From Polyangiaceae bacterium (lineage in GTDB: Bacteria; Myxococcota_A; Polyangia; Polyangiales; Polyangiaceae), in NCBI GenBank assembly GCA_025934595.1, contig JAICXU010000185.1:1-6597 (forward strand): a stretch of DNA of 6,597 bases, written 5' to 3'. Under the pieces are notes generated by a model. It was not told the origin of the DNA and ran no database searches. It saw only the letters and a program-made list of their open reading frames with translations. Below are positions 5,888 to 6,597 of this stretch, one piece after another (within the stretch, counting starts at the first letter, position 1; each line of letters begins with the position of its first letter). The position numbers and the translations under genes are program-made.

Positions 5888-6597
5888 TCACGCGCCGGCT
5901 ACGCTGCCCACGACGCGATCCACCGCCTCGCCGATCGAGAACGCAGACGTGTCGATCGTGATGTTGGCGCGCGCATAAAGAGGAGCGCGTGATTTGAGGA
6001 GGGCTTTGAGCTCGCTCATCGCATTCGCGCGATCGCGCATCGGCCGGCCGTCGCCTTGGGCGACCACCCGATCCCAATGATCGCGCGCACGCGCTTTCAG
6101 CCACACCGTCGTCGTTCGCTTTCGGAGCAAGTCGTACGTTTCTTTCGAGCTCACGATCGAGCCGCTCGTCGCGAGGACGCCCACTTCGTTTTGGTCCAAG
6201 AACTTTTCGAGCGCGTTCCGCTCCACATTTCGAAAGTAATCTTCGCCGTGGAGCTCGAAGATCGTCGCGAGGCTCATGCCCGCTTCGGCGGCGACGAGAG
6301 CGTCGAGCTCGACGAACGGCGCGCCCATCTTCTTCGCGAGACGCGCGCCGATCGTGGATTTTCCCGCGCCGCGGAGGCCGAGCAGCGCGACGACGCCCGA
6401 TGCATGTTTCGGCTTGTTTTGTGCCGCTTCCGCGCGCGAAAGCAATTCGGAGGAAGCGGCTCCGATCGCCGCCGCGACGTCCGCGAGGCGCGCGATCGAG
6501 ATGTTCCCCTCCCCCTGCTCGAGCTGGACGAGAAACCGCTCGCTGACTCCGGCGAGCTCCGCGAGGCTTCGCAACGTGAGCTTCCGCGCTTGGCGCT
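5888..6597 (-). CDS. boxR: BoxR/BzdR-like transcriptional regulator: XRE helix-turn-helix plus shikimate-kinase-like domain (5' end outside window)
   Basis: The open frame runs to the window edge, so the gene is partial; 235 complete codons are visible. The first ~45 residues form an XRE/HTH_3 DNA-binding domain (RSLAELAGVSERFLVQLEQG, then GNISIARLADVAAAIG). A short linker leads to a shikimate-kinase-like P-loop domain starting near visible residue 67, with Walker A GLRGAGKST (73-81), an IFELHGEDYFRNVE segment, an ATSGSIVS strand, TVWLKARARDHWDRV, a lid-like QGDGRPM motif and RAPLY near the end. This two-part architecture is that of BzdR and BoxR, which bind benzoyl-CoA through the kinase-like domain and relieve repression of benzoate-degradation genes. 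True shikimate kinases lack the HTH. Its position directly upstream of a BoxD-type gene fits. An in-frame TTG at 6574 would cut into the HTH and is not the real start. The architecture is certain; benzoyl-CoA as ligand is inferred from the family. Confidence 0.92.
   Translation of the reverse strand, partial: RQARKLTLRSLAELAGVSERFLVQLEQGEGNISIARLADVAAAIGAASSELLSRAEAAQNKPKHASGVVALLGLRGAGKSTIGARLAKKMGAPFVELDALVAAEAGMSLATIFELHGEDYFRNVERNALEKFLDQNEVGVLATSGSIVSSKETYDLLRKRTTTVWLKARARDHWDRVVAQGDGRPMRDRANAMSELKALLKSRAPLYARANITIDTSAFSIGEAVDRVVGSVAGA

Noticed and set aside
3862..5961. 699-codon open frame on the plus strand
   Set aside because: It crosses the lipoprotein start, the intergenic gap, the whole dehydrogenase and the regulator end, with low-complexity basic sequence and no recognisable domain; a shadow of the minus-strand genes.

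Overview
This GC-rich window has strong G/C bias at third codon positions, and every convincing gene is on the minus strand. The gene types suggest a myxobacterium-like member of the former Deltaproteobacteria, perhaps Polyangiales. They include a Hanks-type Ser/Thr kinase fused through a membrane segment to a formylglycine-generating-enzyme (FGE)-like domain, and several Ser/Gly-rich or Cys-rich lipoproteins with 'DAG'-type linkers. The placement is inference from gene style; no phylogenetic marker was tested.

Layout, in transcription order (right to left). (1) The right edge holds the 3' part of a BoxR/BzdR-like regulator, an XRE helix-turn-helix joined to a shikimate-kinase-like domain; its 5' end lies outside the window. 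(2) After 52 bp comes a 516-aa CoA-linked semialdehyde dehydrogenase of the BoxD/PaaZ-N family. (3) After 136 bp comes a 236-aa lipoprotein that is about 13% cysteine. (4) Next is a ~180-aa exported protein of unknown function with a Cys-rich tail. (5) After 21 bp comes a 188-aa lipoprotein with a Ser/Gly tether and a C-terminal TonB/AgmX-like domain. (6) Its stop codon overlaps by 4 bp the GTG start of the 694-aa kinase-FGE-like membrane protein. (7) The left edge has a complete tRNA-Ala(GGC) gene with a plausible promoter of its own.

How they fit together: the regulator and dehydrogenase suggest one edge of an aerobic benzoyl-CoA (box) or related aromatic-CoA catabolic locus, with a regulator that would sense the CoA thioester. 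The lipoprotein and kinase genes look translationally coupled and may form an envelope-to-cytoplasm signalling pair. The two other exported proteins are co-directional and closely spaced but have no recognisable function.

I found no CRISPR array, insertion sequence, phage gene, riboswitch or convincing terminator. The most unusual items are the kinase whose FGE-like domain lacks the catalytic cysteines, the cysteine-ladder lipoprotein, and the aromatic-catabolism regulator/dehydrogenase pair. None clearly amounts to a new defence or mobile system.
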